NCBI RefSeq assembly: GCF_000011365.1
Contig: NC_004463.1
Location: forward strand, 7,178,001-7,242,000
Reading direction: 5' to 3'
Origin: Bradyrhizobium diazoefficiens USDA 110
GTDB taxonomy: Bacteria > Pseudomonadota > Alphaproteobacteria > Rhizobiales > Xanthobacteraceae
Length of the DNA stretch: 64,000 nucleotides
Positions 16,789 to 25,252 of this stretch are shown here, piece by piece. Below the pieces are notes generated by a model that was not told where the DNA came from, did not search any database, and saw only the letters and a list, made by a program, of their open reading frames with translations. The stretch's first letter is position 1. Every line of letters starts with the position of its first letter. Position numbers and translations under genes: made by a program.

Positions 16789-17400
16789 ATGTCAAGGGTG
16801 AGAACCAGGCCGACCAGGGACGACACGCGCGACAAGCTGTTCGAGGCGGCCGCGCGGGTGTTCGAGGAAGACGGCATCGGCGGCGCCAGCATCGAGGCGA
16901 TCGCGGCCGCGGCCGGCTTTACCCGCGGCGCGTTCTATTCCAACTTCAACAGCAAGGACGAATTGATCATCGCCATGCTCGAGGACCATGTCGAGCAGTC
17001 GATCCGGCGCAATATGGACATCCTCGCGCAGCACGACAATCTCGACGATTTCATCGCGGCGCTGCGAACGATGGACCGCAGCCGGCAGGATCCGCTCGGC
17101 CGCTCGCCGCTCTTGCACATGGAGATGATCCTCTACGTCGCGCGCGCCGAGAAGCGCCGGCCGGAGCTTGCCAAACGCCTGCGCGCGCGGCGCAAGCTGA
17201 TCGCCGACATCGTCGAGGCGACGTTGAAGAGCAACGGCAAGAACAACGCGCTCAACCCGCCCTGGATGGCCTCCGTCGTGCTGGCGCTGGAAGACGGCTT
17301 TCGCCTGCACCGGCTGATCGATCCAGAGACGACGCCGGCCGACAGTTTTCTGCGCGCGATTACGGATCTGCGGCGGAGGACGGGGCTGGCGGCGGGGTGA
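16789..17400 (+). CDS. TetR/AcrR family transcriptional regulator
   Basis: The 203-residue protein has an N-terminal TetR helix-turn-helix ('TRDKLFEAAARVFEEDGIGG', then 'IEAIAAAAGFTRGAFYSNF' and 'SKDELIIAMLEDH') and a helical C-terminal ligand-binding region. It should repress itself and the divergent P450 gene through the palindrome at 16739-16766. No Shine-Dalgarno precedes the ATG at 16789, and the operator is so close that a promoter overlapping it would start transcription within a few bases of the ATG; a leaderless transcript is possible. The effector is unknown but is plausibly the P450 substrate. Confidence 0.93.
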   Translation: MSRVRTRPTRDDTRDKLFEAAARVFEEDGIGGASIEAIAAAAGFTRGAFYSNFNSKDELIIAMLEDHVEQSIRRNMDILAQHDNLDDFIAALRTMDRSRQDPLGRSPLLHMEMILYVARAEKRRPELAKRLRARRKLIADIVEATLKSNGKNNALNPPWMASVVLALEDGFRLHRLIDPETTPADSFLRAITDLRRRTGLAAG

Positions 17401-17533
17401 CAGCGGCTGGGGCGATTGTCCAAGCGACAACTTGAGAGAGGCTTGAACTTGTCAGCAACCTTGACCAACCCAAAGCCGCGAAAATCTGCTAGTTTTTGGA
17501 ATCCGGACGTTTGGCTCCTGCGCGGAGGCAACG

Positions 17534-19054
17534 ATGACGAACTCGGAAGTCTCCACCGATCTACCGGACAAACCGACATCCGATAACGAGCAACCGGACA
17601 AAGCGACATCCGATAAGGAGCAATTGGGGAAACCACCATCCGATCGCGATCTTCGCAATCCAACGAGTCGCCTCCGGGCGCGATTGCAGTTGATCGGCGG
17701 AGCGCTCGCCTCGATCGCCGCTATCGGCGCGATCGCGGGTGGTCTCGTCGGCTACTGGACTGTGTGGAAGACGCTCCGCACCGATGTGTTTCCGGACAAG
17801 CAACAGACGCAAAGAGAGGCTACGGCCAGGCCTGACGTTGCTCCCCGGTTGTCTCTCGTCGTCCTGCCATTTGCAAACCTCAACAACGATCCGGAGCAGG
17901 ACTACTTCGCCGATAGTATTACGACCGATCTGACAACCGATCTCGCGCAAATGCCCGGCGCTTTCGTCATCGGACGGGGAACGGCCTTTACATTCAAGAA
18001 CAAGCAGATCGACTTTAAGACGCTCGGCAAGGAGCTCGGCATCCGATGGGCGGTACAGGGCGCGGTGCGACGCAACGGAGATCAGATCCGGGTCAACGTG
18101 TCGCTTACGGATGCCGCAAGCGGTCGCGACATCTGGTCCGATCGCTTCGACGGCGATCGCACGAACCTCGCCGCCTTGCAGGACCAGATCACGGGACGGC
18201 TCGCACGCTCGCTAAACATTGAACTCATGCAAGCCGAAAGCCGCCGCAGCGAAAAGGACCAATCCAGAAATCCAGACGCCATGGACTTCACGATGCGCGG
18301 CTGGGCAAAGTTCTATGAGCCCCGGTCGAAGACGGAAATCGCGCAGGCAAAGGACCTGTTCGACCGTGCGTTGCATCTCGATCCGGATAACGTCGATGCA
18401 ATGATCGCGAAAGCATGGTGCTTAGCCATTGCTGCGGGCTTCAGGTGGTCGACCTCCATGGCCGAAGATAAAGAAATAGCGACTGATCTCATCGACAGGG
18501 CGCTTGCGAAAAGCTCGTCAAACGCGTTGGCCTACGTGGTAAAGGGGGACACTCTTCGAGTATTTGGGCGCCCTGAGGAGGCGTTGCCTGAATACGACGC
18601 TGCGCTTGAAATCAATCCAAATTTCCCGATCGCCTACGCTCAGAAAGGACTTGCACTCATCCTCTCCGGGCGGGCCCGCGAAGCGTTCTCGCCGCTTCAG
18701 CTGGCACTCCGCCTCAGCCCGAAAGATCCGATTGCCGTCTCTTGGTATTACAACCTTTGCCATGCACACCTGCACCTTCAGGAATATGAAGAAGCCACCA
18801 AGGACTGCAGGCGAGTGATCAACATAAACAACGCATTCTGGTACGCCTATGTAGATCTGGTCTCGGCTTACGGAGCCAGCGGGCAATTGGAGCCGGCGCG
18901 GCAGAGCTTGACTGAATTGAACAAGATCCGACCAGATTTCACGATCCAGTGGTTCCGTGAGTTTGGCTACGGATACTCAAGCAACCCGCAGTTTCGTCGG
19001 GAATTTGATGAAATTCTCGATGGGCTAAGGAAGGGAGGCGTGCGGGAGCAATAG
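17534..19054 (+). CDS. Membrane-anchored TolB-like plus TPR protein
   Basis: This 506-residue protein has a hydrophilic N-terminus with a roughly 10-residue repeat (PDKPTSDNEQ, PDKATSDKEQ, GKPPSD), one transmembrane segment ('LIGGALASIAAIGAIAGGLV'), a TolB/FlgO-like domain ('LSLVVLPFANLNNDPEQDYF' through 'AASGRDIWSDRFDGD', about 115-215), and TPR repeats from about 250 to 480 ('ALEINPNFPIAYAQKGLALI'). The TolB-like domain is the one often found C-terminal to adenylate cyclase or DNA-binding domains in rhizobia; here neither is present, so the protein looks like a scaffold facing one side of the inner membrane. A GGAGG site supports the start. A close relative of the same module occurs at 21934-23937. 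Confidence 0.85.
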   Translation: MTNSEVSTDLPDKPTSDNEQPDKATSDKEQLGKPPSDRDLRNPTSRLRARLQLIGGALASIAAIGAIAGGLVGYWTVWKTLRTDVFPDKQQTQREATARPDVAPRLSLVVLPFANLNNDPEQDYFADSITTDLTTDLAQMPGAFVIGRGTAFTFKNKQIDFKTLGKELGIRWAVQGAVRRNGDQIRVNVSLTDAASGRDIWSDRFDGDRTNLAALQDQITGRLARSLNIELMQAESRRSEKDQSRNPDAMDFTMRGWAKFYEPRSKTEIAQAKDLFDRALHLDPDNVDAMIAKAWCLAIAAGFRWSTSMAEDKEIATDLIDRALAKSSSNALAYVVKGDTLRVFGRPEEALPEYDAALEINPNFPIAYAQKGLALILSGRAREAFSPLQLALRLSPKDPIAVSWYYNLCHAHLHLQEYEEATKDCRRVININNAFWYAYVDLVSAYGASGQLEPARQSLTELNKIRPDFTIQWFREFGYGYSSNPQFRREFDEILDGLRKGGVREQ

Positions 19055-19309
19055 CGTGAAGGCCATTCGCTTGCCGACATTGGCGACCTTCCATCTCGAA
19101 TGTCACCTATTGGCCCGTTTGAGACAAACTAACCAGCGCTGATCATGTCAGTTCACCAGGCTTGACCGGAAGTCCTCGGTGTCCTGTCGAACCGACGCGA
19201 CTAACCCCGAAGCGGACATTCTTCTTCGATCGGTCGTTCGCTCGCATTGCAATACGGAACTGAAGGGTGGCCCAGCCTGTTTGTTACATTCAGCCAAGCG
19301 GAGGTCGCC

Positions 19310-19576
19310 GTGAGGATTATTCTGATAACGACGATTTGCTGGGCCGTGTCGTGCGGATTTGCGACAGCGCAAGCCGATCCGAAGAAAGACTTGAACACGC
19401 CGACTGGGCGCTCGGCGCCGGAAGAAAAAGGTCAATTGCAGCCGCAAGGTTGGACCGGACCGATTGAAACAAAGTCGGGTGGTGCGCAGCCGGAAAGTCC
19501 GCAAGGTCAAAGCCCACCGGGGATGCAGGCAGCGCCGGACGGATCAACAAAGACAGTCGTTGAGCCCCGGAAGTGA
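19310..19576 (+). CDS. Small secreted Pro/Gln/Gly-rich protein
   Basis: The GTG at 19310, with GGAGG seven bases before it, begins an 88-residue product with a signal peptide (VRIILITTICWAVSCGFATA, cleavage after AQA) and a short mature part rich in Pro, Gln, Gly and Ser ('TGRSAPEEKGQLQPQGW', 'PESPQGQSPPGMQAAPDG'). This composition suggests an unstructured periplasmic or secreted peptide. I cannot name a function. The same frame runs 21 codons further upstream without a start that has a ribosome-binding site. It lies alone, 255 bases after the TPR gene; that gap contains nothing I recognise. Confidence 0.65.
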   Translation: MRIILITTICWAVSCGFATAQADPKKDLNTPTGRSAPEEKGQLQPQGWTGPIETKSGGAQPESPQGQSPPGMQAAPDGSTKTVVEPRK

Positions 19577-19743
19577 GCCACTCCCTGGTCGGTGAGCGAT
19601 CCGGCTTCGCTCAGGGCGAGCCGGACCGTAAGGCCTCCTTTTGGCCCGTTCCTGCCGATCGCCATGCTCCCAGCCGGCTCGGCGTCTTGGGCCGAGCGGC
19701 GATCCTGACCGTAGCGGAAACGCCCGGGTAGCGTCGCACGGCG

Positions 19744-20787
19744 TCAGGCGGAGCGCTGGCTGCGTCGCGAGGAGAGATCCGGGCACAGCACGAGCTTGCC
19801 CTCAAGACCGCCAGCCTCGAGGCGACGGTGAGCTTCGGCGACCTCGTCGAAGGAGATCCGCTCGGCGATGCGCGGTCGGATGGCCCCTTCTGCCAGAAGC
19901 TCGAACAATTCCTCCAGGTCCTCCTTGAACCAGGTGGGATGTCGCGCCCGCATGGCATTTACCGAGTAAAAGCGGGCTCGCTTGCCGTCGGGCAATAATC
20001 TCCACAGATAGAGGCGCGCGATCTCCATCAAGATAGGGAGCATCCGACGCCGTGCCTGCACGCTCGCCGAGAAGCCGATGGCGCAGAGCAGGCCGCCTGG
20101 CTTGAGCGCCGCGTATGAGCGGCGATAGCCGTCTTCGCCGACCCCGTCGACGATGACATCGAACCCGCCCGGCAGAACCCGCGTGAAGTCCTCATGCTGG
20201 TAGTCGATCGGCGTTGCCCCGAGCTCCCGGACGAGCGCCATATGCTCGCCGCGCACCGTGCCCCACAGCTCGAGGCCCGCCAGTCTCCCGAGCACGAGCA
20301 GCGCCTGGCCGACCGCGCCGGCGGCGCCGTGCACGAGCACACGTTGGCCTCGCTGGACCTTGGCCGCGCGGTGCAGAAGCTGGTACGCGGTCGTCCAGCT
20401 CAAGATCAGCGCGGCCGCTTCAGCGGCGTCCACGCCAACCGGCACGCGGGCCAAGTCGTCCGCCCGAAGCGTGCGATACTCGGCGTTCGACCCGACCACC
20501 GTCATGTCGGCCACACGGTCGCCAATCTGAAAGTCGTGCACGCCTTCGCCGAGCTGATCGATTGCCCCCACCACGTCGTAGCCCATGACGAATGGCGGCC
20601 GGAGGCGCATCGTTTGCGGGTACAGATGCCGCCTGATCAATACCTCGGTGTAGCTGAGGCTCGACGCGAGTACGCGAACGCGCACCTCGCCCCGGCCGGC
20701 GGTCGGCAGGCGGGTATCGACAACTTCCAGTGTCTCGGGATCACCGAAGCGGCTGACCTGAACAACTCGATTGCGCTGCTCGATCAT
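19744..20787 (-). CDS. Zinc-free medium-chain oxidoreductase (quinone oxidoreductase-like)
   Basis: This 347-residue protein belongs to the quinone oxidoreductase branch of the medium-chain dehydrogenase superfamily, which reduces quinones or enones with NADPH. It has the N-terminal GroES-like domain ('LEVVDTRLPTAGRGEVRVRV', 'PPFVMGYDVVGAIDQLGEGV') without catalytic zinc cysteines, and the family's nucleotide motif 'VLVHGAAGAVGQALLVLGRL'. The ATG at 20787 has GGAG at correct spacing; a longer frame to 20943 would add 52 residues without similarity. It is divergent from the small NIPSNAP/DUF-type gene at 20955. Substrate unknown. Confidence 0.9.
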   Translation of the reverse strand: MIEQRNRVVQVSRFGDPETLEVVDTRLPTAGRGEVRVRVLASSLSYTEVLIRRHLYPQTMRLRPPFVMGYDVVGAIDQLGEGVHDFQIGDRVADMTVVGSNAEYRTLRADDLARVPVGVDAAEAAALILSWTTAYQLLHRAAKVQRGQRVLVHGAAGAVGQALLVLGRLAGLELWGTVRGEHMALVRELGATPIDYQHEDFTRVLPGGFDVIVDGVGEDGYRRSYAALKPGGLLCAIGFSASVQARRRMLPILMEIARLYLWRLLPDGKRARFYSVNAMRARHPTWFKEDLEELFELLAEGAIRPRIAERISFDEVAEAHRRLEAGGLEGKLVLCPDLSSRRSQRSA

Positions 20788-20954
20788 GGGCGATCTCCAT
20801 GCAATGCCGCGGCGCAAGAGCGGGCAGCCTGCCGTCAGGCTGGAGAAATTGAGTTGATCCAGATCAAGCGCGAGAGCCGCGCTGTTTGGAATTCTCCTCG
20901 GACCAAATGACCAGCCGGGTCGTTTGGCGCCATCATTTTTCATTGGAGGGGAAA

Positions 20955-21266
20955 ATGCCTGCAGTTGTCATGCAGTTCGTTTCGCATCCAAGGCCCGGTA
21001 GCGATCTCGCGACTATCTTACAGCTTGCAAAGGACGGCGCGACACTTTGGAAAAGACACGGGGCCGATGTCAGCTATTGGTCGGTGATCGGTGGCGAGGT
21101 CGGGAACTACGCCTTCGTCGCTCGCTTCGATAGCGTAGAAGCTTATGGGCGCACCTTGGCGGCACTAGGTGCCGATCCAGCTTTCGCAGAATTCCAGGCT
21201 AAGCGGCTAAAGGCTGGGCAATCCGATTGGGTACGCTCCAACATGGCCATCCAGGTTGATATCTGA
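20955..21266 (+). CDS. Small conserved protein, ferredoxin-like-fold dimer type
   Basis: The 103-residue product 'MPAVVMQFVSHPRPGSDLAT' to 'SDWVRSNMAIQVDI' has the beta-alpha-beta pattern of the dimeric alpha-beta barrel group (DUF6854/NIPSNAP-like): a first strand, helix 'LQLAKDGATLWKRHGADVSY', strand 'VGNYAFVARFDSVEAYGRTL' and final strand. I cannot assign a reaction. GGAGGGG sits at the right distance before the ATG at 20955. A strong terminator follows 24 bases after the stop, so it is likely monocistronic, sharing a divergent promoter region with the oxidoreductase at 19744-20787. Confidence 0.75.
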   Translation: MPAVVMQFVSHPRPGSDLATILQLAKDGATLWKRHGADVSYWSVIGGEVGNYAFVARFDSVEAYGRTLAALGADPAFAEFQAKRLKAGQSDWVRSNMAIQVDI

Positions 21267-21290
21267 CGGAACGCCTTCTCTCCCGAGTGC

Positions 21291-21316
21291 GAGACCGCCT
21301 TCGGGCGGTCTCTTGC
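21291..21316 (+). terminator. Rho-independent terminator with UUCG tetraloop
   Basis: GAGACCGCC (21291-21299) and GGCGGTCTC (21304-21312) pair around TTCG and are followed by TTG. It ends the gene at 20955-21266. The further 155 bases before the MAPEG gene show no gene. Confidence 0.85.
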
Positions 21317-21471
21317 TGCGCGGCCGATGTCGCCCTGCCCCGCGCACACCACGGCGGTGGCGTTCGCGAGCGCGCCGGGCTATACGCGGACGGGTGACGT
21401 CCTTTGCCTGGTGGCGCGGCGCGGTCGCGCATCTCACGTGGAAACGTCACAAGGGGGCCAAATTGGACCGA

Positions 21472-21930
21472 ATGAGTCTTCACGATCCCCTTTTCGCCAC
21501 CTATGTCGTTGCCGCCACCCTGATGATCTTGAAGGCCGTGGCGATGTCATGGCTGACCGTGATCCGTATGGTGCAAGCCAAGGGGGGCTACCGTTCGCCG
21601 GAGGATATCAAGAAGACCCCGATGAATCCCGCGCCAGATCCAGCGCAGCTTCTTCCCAACGAACGTGTCGAGCGGATCCGCCGGATCCAGATGAACGATC
21701 TCGAGAGCTTGCCGTATTTCCTGGTCGCGGGTCTGCTCTATATCCTCACGCAGCCGTCGCTGCGGCTCGCGCAGTGGCTGCTCTACGGCTACGTTGCCTC
21801 ACGCCTGCTGCATTTTCTGGCCTATCTCACGGGACAAATCCACGAAGTTCGCGCGACACTGTGGACGGTCGGTTCGCTCATCCTCGTCTTCATGACCGGT
21901 CGCACGCTTCTCGTTGCACTCGGCGCTTGA
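21472..21930 (+). CDS. MAPEG family membrane protein
   Basis: This 152-residue integral membrane protein belongs to MAPEG (membrane-associated proteins in eicosanoid and glutathione metabolism). It shows four hydrophobic segments and the family signature between the first and second: 'NERVERIRRIQMNDLESLPY', followed by 'LLHFLAYLTGQIHEVRATLW', which corresponds to the conserved R-x-x-H and Glu/Asp residues that contact glutathione in eukaryotic members. Bacterial members are often glutathione transferases of the microsomal type. I chose the ATG at 21472. It is convergent with the SARP-like regulator gene, three bases apart. Confidence 0.9.
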   Translation: MSLHDPLFATYVVAATLMILKAVAMSWLTVIRMVQAKGGYRSPEDIKKTPMNPAPDPAQLLPNERVERIRRIQMNDLESLPYFLVAGLLYILTQPSLRLAQWLLYGYVASRLLHFLAYLTGQIHEVRATLWTVGSLILVFMTGRTLLVALGA

Positions 21931-21933
21931 CGC

Positions 21934-23937
21934 TCAATCGGCCACACCGGCAACCTGCTGGGCCGAAAGGTAGCGTTCGAGAGCATCGTTTTGCTTGAAA
22001 AAGCGCATGGCGCGCAGATCGCGGATCGTTGTTTTTTGTGTTGCATCGCGACGCCGCGTGATCTCGCGGGCTTCTTCCAGGCGGCCGGCGGCGACCAGAT
22101 TGGCCGCCAGCATACGATGGCCGGTGCCATTGCCCGGATTGTGCTGAACCGACTTGCGTGCCCACGCGATGCCATCCTCGTGGCGCCCGAGCGCAAAGCA
22201 AGACGCCGTCAATCCTGTCATCCACAAATGCAGCATGCTGTCGTAGGGACTGAGGACGAGAGAACGATGAAGACATGTGACTGCGTTCTCGTAATCGCCT
22301 GCCATGCTATCGATCATTCCGAGCGTACCCCACGCGAAAGCCGAACTGGGATTGAGCCTCACGGCCTCGACGGCATGAATACGCCCCTGATCGTTGTCGC
22401 CGGCCGGCCCAAACAGTGTGAAGCCATACACCGCATGGGCAAAGGCGTCCGTACCGTCCTGCTCGACCGCGCGACGCGCGAGACTGAGCGCCTCGGTCGT
22501 GGCGTCCGGCGACGTGTGTGCGCCAAGCGGCGAAGCCATGACGAGTCCCCAGGCGAGCGCCGCGAGCGTCGGCGAGCGCGCCTCATCAAGGCTGAGAGAC
22601 TGTCGAAGCAGGTCGATCGCCTTGGTGATATCCTCACGGGTGCCGCCCCAGAGGTGGTGAAGGGCACGCAAGTAGAGATCGTAAGCAGAAAGATTGGTTG
22701 GCGGCTTGCGACGCGCTCGTTCGATTTCGGCGCTGCGAACGGCGGGATCGACGACCGCAGCGACGCTGCTGCTGACGTCATCCTGCAGATCGAAGATGTC
22801 GGTCAGTGGGCGGTCATAGCGATCGGACCAGACCTGAGCCTCGCTGCCGCTATGGGTCAGCTCGGCCGACACGCGAATGCGGTTGCCGGCCTTGCGAATT
22901 TGGCCGCTCAAGACGTATTGGACACCGAGTTGTTGCGCAATCTGCTGGCTGGTCATTCCCTTGTCCCGGAGGGCAAAGCTCGTCCCGCGTGCAATCACCA
23001 CAAGGGCGCGAAAGCGCGACAAGGCCGTGATGATGTCCGCAGTGACGCCGTCGGCGAAATAGTCCTGCTCGGGGTCACCGCTCATGTTGCTGAACGGCAG
23101 AACCACCAAGGACGGCCTCTCGCCGTGCATGACGAGCGCCGGCGGGGGTGAGGCCTCCGGCGCGACCTCACCGGCAGCCGGCGCGGCGTTCTGCGGGTGA
23201 TTGCTGCGCAGTTCCGCGGCCAGCGACCTGGTTGCCAGATCGGGCTCGGTGCTCAGCTCGCGCTTCAGCAAGGCAACGACGTCCCGATAGTATTTGAGCG
23301 CCTCGGCGTTACGTCCCGTTGCGGACAAAGCGCGCATGATCAAGCGATGCGAATCTTCGCGCAGGTTATTGAGTGCATTGGCGCGCTGGCCGGTTCGCAG
23401 GGCTTGCTCCGCACGCCCCTCAGACAGCTCATGCCCGCCGAGCGTCACCATAGCGCCCAGAGCCAGCTCCGATAACCGCTCGCGTTCGCCGGCTACCCAT
23501 TCGCTCCAGCATTCTTCGCCGACGCTGATGTCGTCAGCCAGGCGCCCACGATAGAGGTCCGCCGCCGCACTCAATGCATCACGGCTGCCGTCCTGGACAA
23601 GCTCCTCAAATTGGCTCACATCGCATGCGATCACCATGGCATTCAGCGACACGAGTTCGCCATCGCTCCTCAGCGCATCCTGACCCAGGATTTGACGTAG
23701 CTTGAAGAGCGCTTGTCGCAGATTTTGCTTCGCTTGCGCATCGAGGTAAGATCCCCACAGCAAGGTCGACAGTTTTTCGCGTGACTGCGGGTCAGGAGCC
23801 ATGCAGGCCAGAAAGGCCAGCAACCCCGCGAGCTTCTTGTTCGGCAGGCTGACGGCGCCATCCGGCCCTGTCAGTACGAAACGTCCCAGAAGCGAGAGAC
23901 TAAAGATTGGGCACGCCGCAGATGTAGTTGTGGCCAC
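21934..23937 (-). CDS. SARP-type DNA-binding protein with TolB-like and TPR domains
   Basis: The 667-residue protein joins four parts: an OmpR/SARP-like winged helix ('FSLSLLGRFVLTGPDGAVSL' and 'KLSTLLWGSYLDAQAKQNLR', about 10-90), a bacterial transcriptional activation (BTAD) helical domain (about 105-245), a TolB/FlgO-like domain ('PSLVVLPFSNMSGDPEQDYF' to 'EAQVWSDRYDRPL', about 275-385) and TPR repeats (about 420-650). It is probably a cytoplasmic transcription factor whose TPR/TolB half senses a ligand or partner; no target can be named. It starts with GTG at 23937 after GGAGG. Architecture of this type is frequent in Bradyrhizobium. Its TolB-TPR half resembles the membrane-anchored protein at 17534-19054. 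Confidence 0.9.
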   Translation of the reverse strand: MATTTSAACPIFSLSLLGRFVLTGPDGAVSLPNKKLAGLLAFLACMAPDPQSREKLSTLLWGSYLDAQAKQNLRQALFKLRQILGQDALRSDGELVSLNAMVIACDVSQFEELVQDGSRDALSAAADLYRGRLADDISVGEECWSEWVAGERERLSELALGAMVTLGGHELSEGRAEQALRTGQRANALNNLREDSHRLIMRALSATGRNAEALKYYRDVVALLKRELSTEPDLATRSLAAELRSNHPQNAAPAAGEVAPEASPPPALVMHGERPSLVVLPFSNMSGDPEQDYFADGVTADIITALSRFRALVVIARGTSFALRDKGMTSQQIAQQLGVQYVLSGQIRKAGNRIRVSAELTHSGSEAQVWSDRYDRPLTDIFDLQDDVSSSVAAVVDPAVRSAEIERARRKPPTNLSAYDLYLRALHHLWGGTREDITKAIDLLRQSLSLDEARSPTLAALAWGLVMASPLGAHTSPDATTEALSLARRAVEQDGTDAFAHAVYGFTLFGPAGDNDQGRIHAVEAVRLNPSSAFAWGTLGMIDSMAGDYENAVTCLHRSLVLSPYDSMLHLWMTGLTASCFALGRHEDGIAWARKSVQHNPGNGTGHRMLAANLVAAGRLEEAREITRRRDATQKTTIRDLRAMRFFKQNDALERYLSAQQVAGVAD

Positions 23938-24126
23938 TCCGCCTCCGATTCAATCAGACGCACCCATTTGGTATACACTCTACAGCAATTGCCACCCTTG
24001 CGAACATTATTAACGCGCCGATGACGATTGAATAACGCCGGCGAAGACCCCCGCAGGTTTTGATCGCATTGCGACGGGATGCCGAATGGTGAACCGACGC
24101 TCGGCAATTTCATCCGGAAAGCGGTC

Positions 24127-24279
24127 ATGCGCGCGCGTCACCTCCTAGCGGCGGTCGCAGTTCTTTTCGTGGTCCTTGCGGGGATCGACGTCGCGCTGAC
24201 GGCCCTTGCCGCTCCGAGTGCCGGGGCGGCTTCGGACTCGGCACCTCCGGTCGCACCGCTCCTTTTCGGAGGCGACTGA
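24127..24279 (+). CDS. Tiny membrane or exported protein
   Basis: The ATG at 24127, with GGAAAG seven bases upstream, starts a 50-residue peptide that is mainly one hydrophobic segment ('HLLAAVAVLFVVLAGIDVAL') followed by 'TALAAPSAGAASDSAPPVAP'. It could be a membrane peptide or a cleaved signal with a short tail. An in-frame ATG at 24079 would add 16 residues but has a weaker site. Its TGA overlaps the next gene's ATG (TGATG at 24277-24281), so the two are probably translationally coupled. A degenerate second copy of its coding sequence is seen at 24683-24758. Confidence 0.55.
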   Translation: MRARHLLAAVAVLFVVLAGIDVALTALAAPSAGAASDSAPPVAPLLFGGD

Positions 24280-24722
24280 TGGACTCCGGCTTCCCAACCG
24301 CCATCAAACAGGAGATCGCATTGACCCATCTGGACGATCAAATTCACGATTGGGGTAAAGCAACAAAGCCCAGAGGTCGTCGCGCGTCATTTCATGAAGC
24401 CGCGACTGCGCCCCGGACAAAGTCCCAGGTGCGCATCTCCGACACTATTCCCCCCGCAAAGGATTTTCATCTGCGCGGTCTGGCGCCCCTCACGCTGTTC
24501 GTCACCTGGTACCAGCGCGCCCGCTTCAGGGCGGAGCTGCTTGCCGACCTCAGGCACAAGCCCGAATACCTCAGAGACATCGGGATTTGCCCGCACGAGG
24601 CGACGTCCGAAACCACCCGATTCTTCTGGGAGCCGGTCCTGCTCAGGCGCAGCCCAGCCGGATGCGACCAGCAATCGGCGTCATTCTCTTTGTTGCCCGC
24701 GCCGGAATCGGCGTCGCGCTGA
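24279..24722 (+). CDS. DUF1127 domain protein with extended ends
   Basis: The 147-residue product contains, at about 72-122, the DUF1127 (YjiS-like) pattern: 'LFVTWYQRARFRAELLADLR', 'YLRDIGICPHEATSET' and 'FFWEPVLLRR'. DUF1127 domains are short Arg-rich modules; in related bacteria some act in phosphate and carbon metabolism or bind RNA, but I cannot place this one. The N-terminal 60 residues are polar and unrecognised. The C-terminal 25 residues read through DNA that in another frame is a copy of the upstream small gene, so the natural end may have been earlier. It starts inside the stop codon of the preceding gene. Confidence 0.65.
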   Translation: MDSGFPTAIKQEIALTHLDDQIHDWGKATKPRGRRASFHEAATAPRTKSQVRISDTIPPAKDFHLRGLAPLTLFVTWYQRARFRAELLADLRHKPEYLRDIGICPHEATSETTRFFWEPVLLRRSPAGCDQQSASFSLLPAPESASR

Positions 24723-24758
24723 GGGCCTTTGCCGCTGCGAGAGCCAGAGCCGCCTCGG
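24683..24758 (+). repeat. Degenerate partial copy of the small membrane-protein gene
   Basis: Bases 24683-24758 align without gaps to 24160-24235; I count roughly three quarters identical positions by eye. The corresponding frame begins at ATG 24662 and encodes 'MRPAIGVILFVARAGIGVAL' followed by 'RAFAAARARAAS', clearly like the 24127 product, but the hydrophobic core is interrupted by Arg and the frame then runs on into unrelated sequence. It overlaps the 3' end of the DUF1127 gene. I interpret it as an old partial duplication. Confidence 0.55.
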
Positions 24759-24839
24759 CGGCGGATTTCGATGCAGGTTTCAATCGTTTCAGGCGGGCCC
24801 GGCGCACGCGCCCACCCGCGCAGCATCAGGAGACTAGCC

Positions 24840-25199
24840 ATGAAGACCGACGTACCCGCGCTACCGCGGAGCTCCCTGGCATCAACGATCATTGCTGCAC
24901 TTCACGAATCTCGCCGCCGAGAGGCAATCAACGTCATTCATCGCTACCGGCATCTCGGTTTCGATCGGGTCGAAACCAACCTTTGCGACCCGACGCCATC
25001 GCCGGATACGAAAACGCTCGCTCGTCAGATGCTGAGCAAGCGAAGGGGCAAGAACGCGGGACGATTGAGCGAAACACAGCTGATGGTCCTCGTTCTTCTG
25101 GGATTCGGCGTCGTTCACGTGATTGGCGGCGTCCTCATCGCGCGCGCGGCACCCGCGCAAGGTGATCCTCCCTTGGTCGTCGCAGCCTGGGCCGACTAA
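24840..25199 (+). CDS. Small hypothetical protein with C-terminal membrane segment
   Basis: The ATG at 24840 has AGGAG eight bases upstream and starts a 119-residue product. The first 85 residues are polar and basic ('STIIAALHESRRREAINVIH', 'TKTLARQMLSKRRGKNAGR'); the end contains one hydrophobic stretch ('LMVLVLLGFGVVHVIGGVLI') and a short tail. I know similar rhizobial proteins only as hypotheticals. It lies in a row of small genes (24127-25405) on the same strand with short gaps, which suggests one transcript. Confidence 0.65.
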   Translation: MKTDVPALPRSSLASTIIAALHESRRREAINVIHRYRHLGFDRVETNLCDPTPSPDTKTLARQMLSKRRGKNAGRLSETQLMVLVLLGFGVVHVIGGVLIARAAPAQGDPPLVVAAWAD

Positions 25200-25252
25200 C
25201 GGTGCCGGCGGCGGAAGCTGCTTCATTGAGTGTGAAAGATCGAGAGGCCGAC

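Noticed and set aside
24587..25165. A 192-codon plus-strand frame overlapping the small-gene row
   Set aside because: Only its region near 24662-24760 resembles a gene (degenerate copy of the 24127 gene); the remainder is a shadow of the gene at 24840.
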